DNA of 64,000 nucleotides, taken from Pterobdella sp. o SKG-2022 (taxonomy: Eukaryota > Annelida > Clitellata > Hirudinida > Piscicolidae). The translations under genes and the position numbers were made by a program. Numbering within the stretch: position 1 is the stretch's first letter; every line of letters starts with the position of its first letter. The notes beneath the pieces were generated by a model. The model saw nothing but the letters and a program-made list of their open reading frames with translations, was not told where the DNA came from and did no database searches. Below, piece after piece: positions 1-10,852 of the stretch. The stretch spans positions 1,101,172 to 1,165,171 of the forward strand of contig OZ038323.1 in the NCBI GenBank assembly GCA_964035795.1. Direction: 5' to 3'.

Positions 1-33
1 AGGTTAAGTTTAAAACATATTAAAAAACTTCAG

Positions 34-1063
34 ATACAGCAAACAACAGCGAATGTCTCCGTCTGTGACATCAAATCAAAATGCTTCAAATCTCCTTCCT
101 CCAACCAATCATACTTCAGATCTTAGTTCTATGGCTTCTTACTTGTCAGCTCCAGAAATTTGCAAAGTATGTGTCAACAATAATACTAATCATTCATGCT
201 CTGTTTGGCGTTTTTAAATATGGCTTATATTAATCTTTTTTTATATAATAATTGTTATCTTGAAATATAATTATAATTTTTTATATATAACATGTCTTAT
301 GTGAAGTTATTTGCACACTTGTCAGTGTCTCGATGCAGAGCAGTTGTCAAAGAGTTTGAGTCGAGCAGAGAGCATCTACCACAAGCAGTTGATCCGCCTC
401 AAGTTCAGGGAGAATTGGTTCCTTCAAAAACCCTCCCAATGGCAACACTCCCTTCCTCGCTCGAGCACTGGCAGGTTCAAGCTGCCCAACACCCTCATGA
501 CCAACTCTTACAGCTTCGATGTTTATTACAATGAAGCACCAGATAGCAAGTCCCCGCAAGAGAAGACAGAATCAACTCTGGTGCAACAACGATCCTCAGA
601 ACACGATTCCACAGCCACCATCCTCTCGAACAATTTCAACAAATGCGGCTTTCCTCACTGTAAGCTCCAACAGCATTCCACTCCGCAACATTCAACCACT
701 CAAAACCCCCCCTCGCCTCAACAAATCACGAAACTTTCAAGTGAAGATTCCATACACAAAACATCAGATTACAATTCTACATTTTGTTCAACGTTGGATT
801 CAAACAAAACATTCAAAAACACCACATCACAACAACACCCAACACGGCAACAATCTCCACCACAGCCTTGCAACCTCAACATCTACCACCCCTCTCCTGG
901 CCAACCAACCAAGCGCAGTGTGGCGTTCCAACACATCCCCACTCTCACCGTCACTAACTCCAGCCAATCCTCTTTCTTCTCCAGATGCTTCAAAATCCAC
1001 CACCAATTTCCACAAGAGACTACTTGTCAGACGAGTGATGAGGTCACAGCACCTGCTGAATGA
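34..1063 (+). CDS. 3' part of an unrecognised Ser/Thr/Gln/Pro-rich protein (two exons, 5' end outside window)
   Basis: Two exons can be read. Exon 34-166 follows an acceptor (CTTCAG) and ends at a GTATGT donor; its product is Ser/Asn/Pro-rich. Exon 326-1063 follows ACTTGTCAG in the same phase and ends in TGA. Its first 60 or so residues are charged and helix-like (AEQLSKSLSRAESIYHKQL), followed by an aromatic stretch (NSYSFDVYYNE). After that comes a long low-complexity tail rich in Ser, Thr, Gln, His and Pro, typical of a disordered C-terminus. I do not recognise the family. A second open frame (519-1103) overlaps the tail and ends near a GTAAGT, so the frame used at the 3' end is not fully certain. 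Confidence 0.4.
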
Positions 1064-2046
1064 TGGCGCATGTCGTGCATTTAGGAATAATTTTTGTCCG
1101 TAAGTCATGATTAGGTTCTTTTACGCCACTTTTTGTATCGATTTTATTTGTTATGAGTTGTTTTTGGATTTTTTTCTTGCTTTTTCAATCTCTTTCCATA
1201 AGCTTAAAAATCAATGTCAACTTATTTGTATATGACTGATGAGCAGAAGTGCTGCTCGCCAGGTGGCAGGCCTCCAGCTGCATAGTGGCAACTGGAGGCC
1301 ATCATGATTCCAATATTTATTGCATCGTAATCAAATCATTGTATTTTGAAGCCTCTCTCGAGGTGCTCGTTCCTTCAAGGCCAAACTTTTTAAGTCGATA
1401 TTTTAAATCCCAAATGCATTCTGGTAATATAATTTTCGCAAATGATGTCGCATCAATGTGCATAGACACACATTCCACCATCAATTATTATTATTCATTT
1501 GATTGTTTCGCTCATTGTTTGGAGAATTTCTTTTTCGCTTTTCGAGAAATTTCCACTTCGGCTGAAATGTAGCTTGATTGTCATCAAAGACATTTGAATT
1601 TCTCATAATCTTTGCTGTCTATGTAAGCAAACCATTGAGACTGGTGGAAGCAATCAAAAAAGTTCGAGGTCATACCAAGCATAACTTGTTTCTACTGTCA
1701 TGGATGTGCTGCTACCCTGTGATTCTAGTTGCTCTGGTGAACGTGTCAGTTTTAAATCTAGCAATACTTTGGTGGTTGGTTGTGCATGGCAATAAGTTGC
1801 AAATGAGTTGAAATCTAGGTTATTATCAATTCGACCAAGTTCTCAACTAACACCATTTAAATCATCGCAGTGATTATCATCAATTCGAGCTTTCAAATAT
1901 GAACAATTTATTAAATACCAAACTGTTTTTTAATATTAAATCATTACAAACGAGTTGCTTACAATGTCGTTAAATCAGACTGCAAACTATGTCGTATAAA
2001 ATCAGTGATGAAACATCATAGGTCCATAAGTGAAGTACAGACTTGA
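1064..2046. other. intergenic, no gene seen
   Basis: AT-rich sequence between the plus-strand gene ending at 1063 and the stop codon of the minus-strand CIP2A homologue at 2047. Only short chance ORFs are present. The two genes converge here, so both 3' untranslated regions should lie in this stretch. Confidence 0.5.
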
Positions 2047-5000
2047 TCACAACTCTAACAACTGCTGCATTTTTTTCCGTTTCTCGTTTAGCAGCTCGAC
2101 CATCTGCTCCTTCTCCTTGATGGCCGCATCCTGTTGTCTCATCACCATCTCGTTGTTGTTTATCTGAGATTGATATAAGCATGAGGTATGATGAAAGTTA
2201 TAATACGAAGATTTATAAAGATACCACATACAGTTTGTTTGAGTTGCATGTGTTGTTGGGCTGCTTCCTGCAGTTCCTCTCGAAGCTTCTCCACCAACTT
2301 CTCCAACTGGTGCACCTCTTTCTCCCGACCCTCCAACACCACACCCTGTTCCTCCATCTTCTTCCTCATCTCCTCCACACATACATCCCTCTCCTTCAAT
2401 GTCCTTCTCAGTTCTTCTCCACCCTGCTTCAAACTTGCTACCATTTTCTGGAGATCTTCACCATTTTGTATTGATGCTTCCAGCTTTGTAGTCAAAGTTT
2501 TAATTTGTTTTTCCAGGTTATTGGTATTGCTGATGTTTTTTTCCTTTTCAGTGTAGCACTCCTGAAGCAGGTGACACAGTCGTTTTGATTGGCTCTCACT
2601 GTGCACCAATTGCAGCTTTAACTGGTAGTTGACAGCCTGGTTGCACTCAATGGCTGCATCAAAAGCGACTTCGGTGGCCCTTGAGACATGCATCCTGTCT
2701 TGCAACAACTCCAACAACTTCTCTGAAACTCCATCCTGCAATAAAACAGCAGGTTGGAGACCCATTTGAGTTTTTAATGATTTAAAGAAAAGAGCTTGAA
2801 ACTACCGTCACAGAAAGTTTTTCGATGTTAAAGTGAGAGTTGGTGGAGGAAACAGCTAGATTCTTATCTTTATATACATTAAACTTTCTGGAGGTATCAT
2901 TTCTCGTTGCATGGTCGTTAGAAGAGGCAAGAAGAGTGGCGAAGTGGAGGGAAGGGGTAGAGTAGAGATGGATGAAAAGGGTGGTGAGTTGCAGACTGGC
3001 ATGCACCACATCAACCTCCTTGCTCTTAAGTCCATCCAACACCAACTCTGCATTGTCCTAAGTCATACGCAGTTTAAAATTTGAAGGCTTAAATAGGAGT
3101 TAAATATTTTGATAATCTACAGAATGGCAAGAAGCAGTAGCACCTTGATGAGAAGCAGAAGTGGTTGATGGTTTGACTGACATCCCAACAACATCAACTG
3201 AATGCAGCACTTGCTCAGCACCTCATCTGCAACACCATCATAAGGGGGAGGTTTGAACAAAAATTTGTTCAAAAGACTCACTAGCAGGTCTGAGTTGAGA
3301 GTCAACATGCCCTGCTGTGATGTCAATACTTTTTTTTCAAAACCCTCATGGTGTTATTTGAATAATGTTCAATAAATATGAACCTTTTTGATGATTTGAC
3401 TGAGGACTTTGGCACAATGGAAGGCACAATCAGGAGAAGAAGAGAGTTGAGACAGGATGTTTTGAAGTGCATAAAAGATGTGCTCGAGGACCTGGGTGTC
3501 ACTCACTTCCTGCACCATGACATCCAGTAACTGCATGCAGGTCAGGATGCCAGCCTCATTGTCACAATCTTCATTTAGCCTCTCAATGTTGCCACACTCA
3601 TCCTTGCCATCCACCATCTCACTGCGTTTCACAGCTGAATAAAGCACAGCATACAATGGACATTTGGTTTTACTCATGTCAAAGTTGTGACAGTTTTCAA
3701 ACAGAAGAGTGACCATCTTTCGTTTGACAGGTTCAATCAAGCATATTGAGGTCACAAACTGCATCAGCTGAGATTGGGTGGAGTTTAAAATACTTTGAAC
3801 AAATAATTTAGTTAAGTAATTATCAAGAATCAACAATTTGTTATGAAAGTAACAATAAAGAAGGATGATATACAGACAGGTAAGTTATGGATGTTGGTGG
3901 CGATGCAACTGAGGCACTGTTCGAGGTACTTGTAACTGATTGTGATGGTCATAAGCCTCTTAATGTCTGGCAATTAATGAGGATTGGTGTACCTGGAGAA
4001 GGCCTCTGAAACACTATGGTGTCTAATGAGGTCGCAGAATATTTCACAGGCGAGTATCTGTTTGTTGTTCTTGTTGTCGAGATGCAAAAGTTCCTTGAAG
4101 AGCAGCTGAAAAACTTTAATGATGTTGTGAGAGGAGAAGACCTGACAAATATAATGCTTTCCTAAGTCATTGTACTTATGAAACATTCAATATGAAAGTG
4201 AGGTTAGGCATCACTCAATCAGATGCATACAATTGTAACACAAGATGACATAGGACCTCACTGCCTGTAGAGTGGTCCATACAGAGGTTTTTTAGGGTGC
4301 CCACTGCAAACAACTCCTCCTGTCAAATGCATCAAAGTGCTTCAGTTGTTATGATATGCTTGGATACTTGAAAATGCTCAATGAAATGCCATAAACACAC
4401 ACGTTATTAAATAAGTCTAAAGAACAAGATCACCTTGACACTGTGTGACTTCATGTGAGACATAAGTTTCTTGATGACAGCCTTCACATTTGTCTGTCAA
4501 GTGTTCAGTGCTCTTAATACCAATATAAGTTTTATAAATATCTCAAAAAACAAAGGTGGGCTGATAAAGAAATAGATTAAGACTCACCTGGGACATAATG
4601 TGGTGTCTGGTGAAGGGGTGGAGTTTTGTGATGTTGTACAGCACACCCATGTAGTACTTCATGCTTGTCTGCTGAGAGCTGCTGGTTGGTAGGTGGTGTT
4701 ATGTTGTGTCAAGAGAGATGGGTGGTTGAAATTATAGAATTAATTGATGTTATCTCAATGAATTAACATGCATGTGTCGAGTTTTTATAAATTCGTAAAA
4801 AATTGTAGTATATAACACTCAGTTTTAATAGTTGTGAACTCATCTTATCCATAGCCCTCTCAAAAACATTCTGAAGATCAGTTGGTTCAAACATGTCAAC
4901 AAGAACCCCATTCACCAACAAGGAGTCCCATTGAAATAAATCAAATGGACTGCTCAAGTCTTAAAAAACTTTGCTCATAAGATATTTCATGGACTTTTCA

Positions 5001-6137
5001 CAACTTGTATTGGAACTTCAAACTCATGTGGGACATGATCCCACGATGGAGATGAAAGAAAAAAATTTTTTTGATGGCATATATTTTGAACCAAAACCTT
5101 TGATTATTTAATATGATTTTTATCAAAAGCACAACACTCACCTGAGGTCAGACTCTGCACTAGGCTCAGCACACACCATCATCATTTCCTCCTCCTCCTC
5201 CTCATTTGATGTCCTTCTCATGAGATCATCATCATCATTGTGGTGAGACATGATGGTGGTGATGAGATGTGTTATGAGGTCTATGTAATGTTTGTGGTTA
5301 ATGGTGAAAGGATCATTGTGGCAGATCAAGTGATACAACACTCGGATGCACTGTGGGTGTCAGCAATGAATTAAAAAATGCATCAAACAATAATTCAATT
5401 TCATGTTTAGTGCAAAAAATTTTTAATTATACTCAAAATATGTATTTTTCCATGAGTTAAAGCTTATTATAAATCTCTTCTACTGTAATATGCTGATGTA
5501 GCTACCAGAAACTGGTTGTTGAGAAGTTCAGGGGAGGGTGATGGTGGGATGGAGGAAAAGACTTTTTGGCTGAAGAGGGAGACCAGAGTGTCAGTCATTT
5601 GGAACATCTGACACCTCAGGCACTTCTGCAGGGCTGGTCTCTCTACTATGGAGTTCAAATATACAATTAGGTGGTGATAAGCCTATTGAAAAACATGTTG
5701 AAATGAATTTAACATTAATGGTTTGAATGAAAGAAAGCAAGAATATAAATGAAAAAGTAAAAGAACATGCCAATCTGATTGAGAATCTGAAGGCATATGT
5801 TGGTGAGATGAGGTTGTGAGTAGTAGGAAGAGTGGATGGTGTTCAAGAGGACAACTATGAAAGGAAGCACAAACTGATTGTGGACTGAGCTACGTTGTGT
5901 AGATAGCAATTTGTACTGATTTGGTTTGTTGGTTGTTAAGCTCAACAATTCCTTGAAAAGGATTTGTATTTTGTTAAAATTTCAATTTAAAGATAAAAAA
6001 AGAATATGAACTATTAAAATATTGAAAAAAATGACTTCAAGTTGCTTGATGAATTCTGATCTGTTGGTATCACTGTTTTGAATCTTGAAGGCATAAGAGC
6101 TCTTGATCACCGATTTGATGCAGGCGATGATGTTCAT
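2047..6137 (-). CDS. CIP2A: CIP2A homologue (armadillo-like head plus coiled-coil tail)
   Basis: Multi-exon gene starting at ATG 6137-6135. The N-terminus MNIIACIKSVIK...KQLEVI parallels CIP2A, where a short helix leads to a conserved LEV(I). Downstream exons match the armadillo head in order: about 5460-5660 (ERPALQKCLRCQMFQMTDTL), 4795-4950, 4588-4680 (MGVLYNITKLHPFTRHHIM), 4434-4496 (NVKAVIKKLMSHMKSHSVK), 4261-4318, 3990-4150 (SSHNIIKVFQLLFKELL) and 3384-3797. The last four exons have closed phases: 3144-3314, 2806-3057, 2232-2735, 2047-2163. The 2232-2735 exon opens with the segment matching the NIEEL-IEKLQ hinge of human CIP2A and then becomes a heptad coiled coil running to the stop. 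In vertebrates CIP2A inhibits PP2A-B56 and bridges broken mitotic chromosomes through TOPBP1. The exact 5' exon borders are approximate. Confidence 0.8.
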
Positions 6138-7227
6138 CTACAAATTTTTTATTTCATATAAAACGTTACGTTGTAAAATAAAATAATTTGAACCTTTAAA
6201 AGTTTCAGAGACGAATGTCGCTAGAGCATAGAATGCGCCGACAAAACGAAAACACAAGCTAATGTTTAAAAGTATGAAGGGCGGGAGCAAGAGATGTACC
6301 CGGTTGATATAACCGAAAGTATTGAATCTGAAATTTATCAAAATTATAACGTTATTTTTGTTTCAAAAATTTTTTTCTTAAAAAAAACATACAAAACTCA
6401 AAAAAAATTATAACAAGGAAATGCAAATAAAAAAACTTGCATGAAAATAAAAGGACAACAAACACAAAGTATTTATTAAATGACACGAAGCTTTTTGAAA
6501 GGCTTACATTATCAAGTGAATGTTTTTTTTTGCAAATCTGAAGTGCTTTTTTTATATTGGAAATAAAAAACTTAGTTTTTCACGAAGCTCTCAAAAACAT
6601 ATTAAACGGATCCTTGTAGTACTCCTAGAATCCCCTCGCTCTTGTGTTTAAATTTTTAATTCATACTCTATCTTTTAAATTGTTGTACGTTACATACTAG
6701 ATTGGTTCCACCATTGTGTTGTTAACTTCCATGTGAAACTTCACCGATATGTTGCAGTAGGCACGTTCAGTCTTCCATTAAGTAGGCTGTTCATTTGAAG
6801 TTTATTTTATGGTGCCAAAACTATTTTAAAAAATTATACAAAGCTTGAAGTTGTCTTAAAAATTCAGTTTTCTTCTATTTCCGCTTTTTTGAAATCTTTC
6901 AAAAATATATTACCATAAAATTACTTTTTTCAAAGTTGAAATATAAAAATAAAACATTTCCATTCGAACCGAGTCAATACAGTGAACAGATTTGAAACAA
7001 AACTACAACAGCTTGTCTCACATGATCGTATGCCTTCCTGACCTTCAATACACATTAGTATTATTATTATTTAGCCAGCTTATCGGCTTTATCATCTTGC
7101 TATTGCCCCACCTTTTAATCTAAATTTTTTATAAATGAAGAAATTTATAAATGGGAAGTTGCCTCGAATAATGAACTTCAATAACAATATGGTTCATTAG
7201 TGAATAAGTTGTTTCAAAGGAATATCA
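6138..7227. other. 5' flank of the CIP2A homologue, no gene seen
   Basis: Very AT-rich. It holds the probable promoter side of the minus-strand CIP2A gene. No convincing ORF or repeat is visible. The short minus ORF at 6138-6341 runs into the initiator region but has no supported coding content. Confidence 0.4.
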
Positions 7228-9180
7228 TTATAATGATGATGATGATGATAAAAGCGTTGTCAACGGTGTGTCTCTTGGTCTTCCTCTGAATCTCTTCTTA
7301 TTCTTGGCTCCTTCGTCCAATTGTTGCAAACAGAATTTCAAGCATGCCTTTGCTGTAGCTTCATCATCTTGCTGCAATACGTGTTCTAACAACTTTTCTC
7401 GTCTTTCTTCCATAGTTTTGCTCAACGGTACACTTGTTTATTTATATGTCTTGGGTGGTAGATGTTTAACACCTGTCTAAGCTGTTTTCGATGGAGTGCA
7501 TCTATTTATTCCACTGGGTTTTGAACACACCCCAGGAATTTCCATTGTAGGACAAGATCGGTAAAATCATGGCGTATGTTTGTAACTTTTTTTTATAGTT
7601 TTTGAGGCCATAATTTTGACAGTTTGAAGAACGCTGCATTTGTAAGTGATTTCATTTTTGCTAGATTTTGTTCTTCGCTGATGTGGACTCATTGGTGCCT
7701 CTTTCCATTGGAGTTTTGTCTGTTTTTGAGAGGTTGACGTGAAAATTCCAAATGTTGAGTGTGCTTTAGATGATCTCTTCACACCGCTCTGCATCGCATC
7801 TTCCTTGCATCTGAGAAAAAAATCTAGATCGTCTGCGTACAGGTACTCAAAAATAAGTTTGTTTTCTTTTTGGATGTTCACTCCTAACATCCTTCAGTGC
7901 TGCTTCTGGATACGTTATAATTAATATTGGTGACACTGAGTCTTCTTGAGGTGAGCCGATTTCCATTGTTATCATTTTTGTGAGCTCACAATTTCAATTG
8001 TTACCATTATTTTCTCACTTAGTGTTTTTACCATGTCCATTTCATCTTCATCAAGCAATGCTTCTAGCATTTTCAAAAGTTTTTCCCTGTCGGTAGTATC
8101 TAAAGCCGATGTCATCTCCATGAAGAATATTGTTTTTTGTTTTTGAATGACTTATGACAGAAGCCTGTAACACAGAGCTGTTTTAGAGGCACTTGTTTCT
8201 TTTCGGTATTCGGTTTGTGACAGTGGTGAAAATTTATTTATTTTAGGTGTTGTTGTAGTTGATAGCATTTTTCTACATGTATTTAAGACTATTATTGGTC
8301 TTAAATTTGTTATGATATCTTTGGGTTTTCCTGGTTTTTGAATTAGCGTCATCTTACCATTGGTTATATTTTATGAATTCATTTTCAATTGCGTAATGGG
8401 CTTTTTTATTAATATTTTCATGCCTTGAAGCGTTTTAAGCTGTTCTGAAGTTATGAGATCAGGCACTGATGGTTTATTGTTTTTGAGATTTTGTAATGCT
8501 AAATTCATTTTTTCCAGTTTGCTTAGGGGTTTTTGCCTTTGATAATTTGTGTTAGCCACTTTGTTTTTAAATTTGTTTGGAAAGAAGTGACTGACTTTAT
8601 TTGTTATCTCATCATCGTTCATGGTAGTCCTTCCTTCTTGATCGTAGACTATTGGTCGAAAAGCTTTGTGTTTGTATAGCAGCTTGACTGCTTTGAACAT
8701 TTGTCTTGTTTCTGTTGTTTTTCCTATTGTTGAGATAGGTTGCATCTAGTTTTTTTTTCATTTTTTTTATTTTGCTGTGTTTTGTTTCAAGATTTTGTAT
8801 TGAATTGGTTTTATGTTCAATCTCAACTCTTTTTGTTTATATATATGTTTAAATAGATTCTCTATTTCATGAGTTAAGCATGCATTGGTTTTTGGAGGCT
8901 TTTTCGAAGTTTCTTTTGACATTTTTATAATTATGTCATGAATTGTTTTTAAAATATTTTTGTTTATTTCTGTTTTGATTATTGTTCAACTAACTTTCCA
9001 TTACTTTTTGATATAGTTGTCGCATTTTTCACAAGCTGATATGTTGATAGCTTTGATATTTTATTTCTTTGTGAAATTTGTGTATACTTCTTCCAATCTA
9101 TACCACATGTTAAAATTTTAAAGTCAATATCTAGCAATGTTCTGGCCCTTGTTCTACTGTCTCTGAGAGTGATCTTTCGG
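7228..9180 (-). mobile_element. decayed non-LTR retrotransposon (LINE), reverse-transcriptase part
   Basis: On the minus strand, from 5' to 3': a linker with KKPPKTNACLTHEIENLFKH near 8880; NKPSVPDLITSEQLKTLQG near 8430-8490; the fingers motif KPGKPKDIITNLRPIIVLN near 8280-8340; the catalytic box YLYADDL near 7815; and the C-terminal signature RREKLLEHVLQQDD...RGRPRDT at 7270-7400. Frameshifts and stops break it, and no endonuclease is seen upstream, so it is 5' truncated or eroded. The 3' end runs into a short (ATC)n tract at 7224-7250, which may be its tail. The element is not expected to be active. Confidence 0.8.
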
Positions 9181-9567
9181 AGAAATATTTATAAAACTCA
9201 TTTCATAATAAAATTATTTTTTTCACGATTGAAAAAGGGAAAATTTTCAGAAATGAAAAAACTGAATAATAAATAGAACTATATTTGTACCTCCAAACAA
9301 AAAGGTAAGTTCATCTTACGAAAACCTTCGTGGAGCAAAATAAACTTCAATAAGTGTTTTCATTGAAGAATATAAATTTATTTCTTATAAACTAATTTTT
9401 TTTCACATATTTCTTTTTCGATTTATTCCACATTCCATAAAGATCATCCCAAAATGTACTAACCTTGTTTCATGTATTTAGGAAAAGTTTTCTAAGTTTA
9501 AAATAATTTAAAAAAAAAATTTCGTAACTTTAAATATAAATTAAATTAGTTTTGAAGCTTGAAAAAA

Positions 9568-9992
9568 ATGGTACGACCAATCAGGTTTCTGCGGTTACTT
9601 CTTCAATCTAGCCGCTCGCCTTATTTATATTTCGACAAAAGATCATGACCTTGTGATAATCAAGAGGTTTGTGACCTCACTGCTTCACAGTAGCAAGATG
9701 CAATAAAAGATGTGCTAGCTTTCCTCTGTTTCAGAAAAGCTATTTCATGAGCCTCATTGTTTGGTGGCAAATGGAAGTTTTAGAGCACTTAACTCATCTT
9801 GAAAACAAACTTGAAAAGGTGGAAAGTGAAAGAAATTCCATCAAAGCAAACTTTGGATTTGTATTCTTTACAATGAAGATGATGGACACGATGACAAAAA
9901 ACATACTTGAAAAGTCTTTATTAGAATGCACAAGTTTGTTGGAAACTAAGTTTAATATGGACACTTGTGAAAAGTGTAAATATCATAGTTGA
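9568..9992 (+). CDS. weak coiled-coil ORF, hypothetical
   Basis: The ORF at 9747-9992 encodes about 80 residues with a charged heptad-like segment (HLENKLEKVESERNSIKANF) and a C-terminal CEKCKYH. It lies after a T-rich CTGTTTCAG at 9726-9734. About 180 bases upstream, ATG 9568 opens an Arg-rich, mitochondrial-presequence-like peptide (MVRPIRFLRLLLQSSRSPYL), but no clean donor joins the two. I recognise no family. It may be a small gene, a relic or chance. Confidence 0.2.
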
Positions 9993-10051
9993 AAAATTAT
10001 TTGAGATCACAAACTTTTTCGAGGTTTTATAATTTGTACTAGCTGGAGACT

Positions 10052-10133
10052 CAAACCCTATGCCTAGTTATCCCATTCTTCGCTTCCTTCTTCAAACCTT
10101 ATGCCTAGTTATCCCATTCTTCGCTTCCTTCTT
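10052..10133. repeat. 41-bp tandem duplication
   Basis: Two head-to-tail copies at 10052-10092 and 10093-10133 are nearly identical, starting CAAACC(C/T)TATGCCTAGTT. No target-site or element features are seen. This looks like a recent local duplication. Confidence 0.85.
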
Positions 10134-10852
10134 CATTTCGTGCTGCAAGATGGTGACTCATTGAGTAGGCTTGTTTCAAGATGTGATTTGCATGAATTTG
10201 CTATTAGAGCAGATTTTGAGACTGAAGATCTTCACAACCATGGTGGTCGAGATGCATGCTGCGCAAAAAATGCAGTCTCAAGAATATATTTTGAAAAACT
10301 TCAAAATGATCGTTTAAGACGGTCGTTTTAAGCCTTCGGACATAGAGTTGATTGACGAAGGACCATTTACGTCTAAGCATGAACCTCGGAAGTGCATCAC
10401 ACACAATGTCTCTTAGAATAACTTGATTGAGCTCACCCGAATAAGTGAAGAAGACTTGTTCTTTTTTTAGTTTTTATTTGAAACATTTTCTTTATGTTTT
10501 CACACACAAAAGTTTCCATCTATCTCTCAATCTCACCCTACTCGTATTTGAACCGGGCATCTCTTGATTCCCGCTTTCAAAACTAACCTCCCAAACGTGA
10601 TTTTATGAGAAATCAACAATTTTATATTAATTTATAATATCTTAATTAAAGTAAAAAAAAATTTTAAACGAGAGTTTGACCGGTAAAATTATGAATTCCT
10701 TACCTAGAGGGACATGAATGGACAAAGTGGTCTCAAAATGCATCAAAACAATTCAACAAAAGAATAAAATAGTTGCAACGACTGTTCATCGACAAAGGTG
10801 GACAACACACGGAAAGCATGATCTTTCGACTTCATCTGGCACACAAATGAGA
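10134..10852. other. intergenic, 3' side of GTPBP1
   Basis: No supported gene. Overlapping short ORFs at 10101-10331 and 10204-10404 look like chance. A minus-strand AATAAA (plus TTTATT near 10470) could serve as the GTPBP1 poly(A) signal about 380 bases past its stop. Confidence 0.35.
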
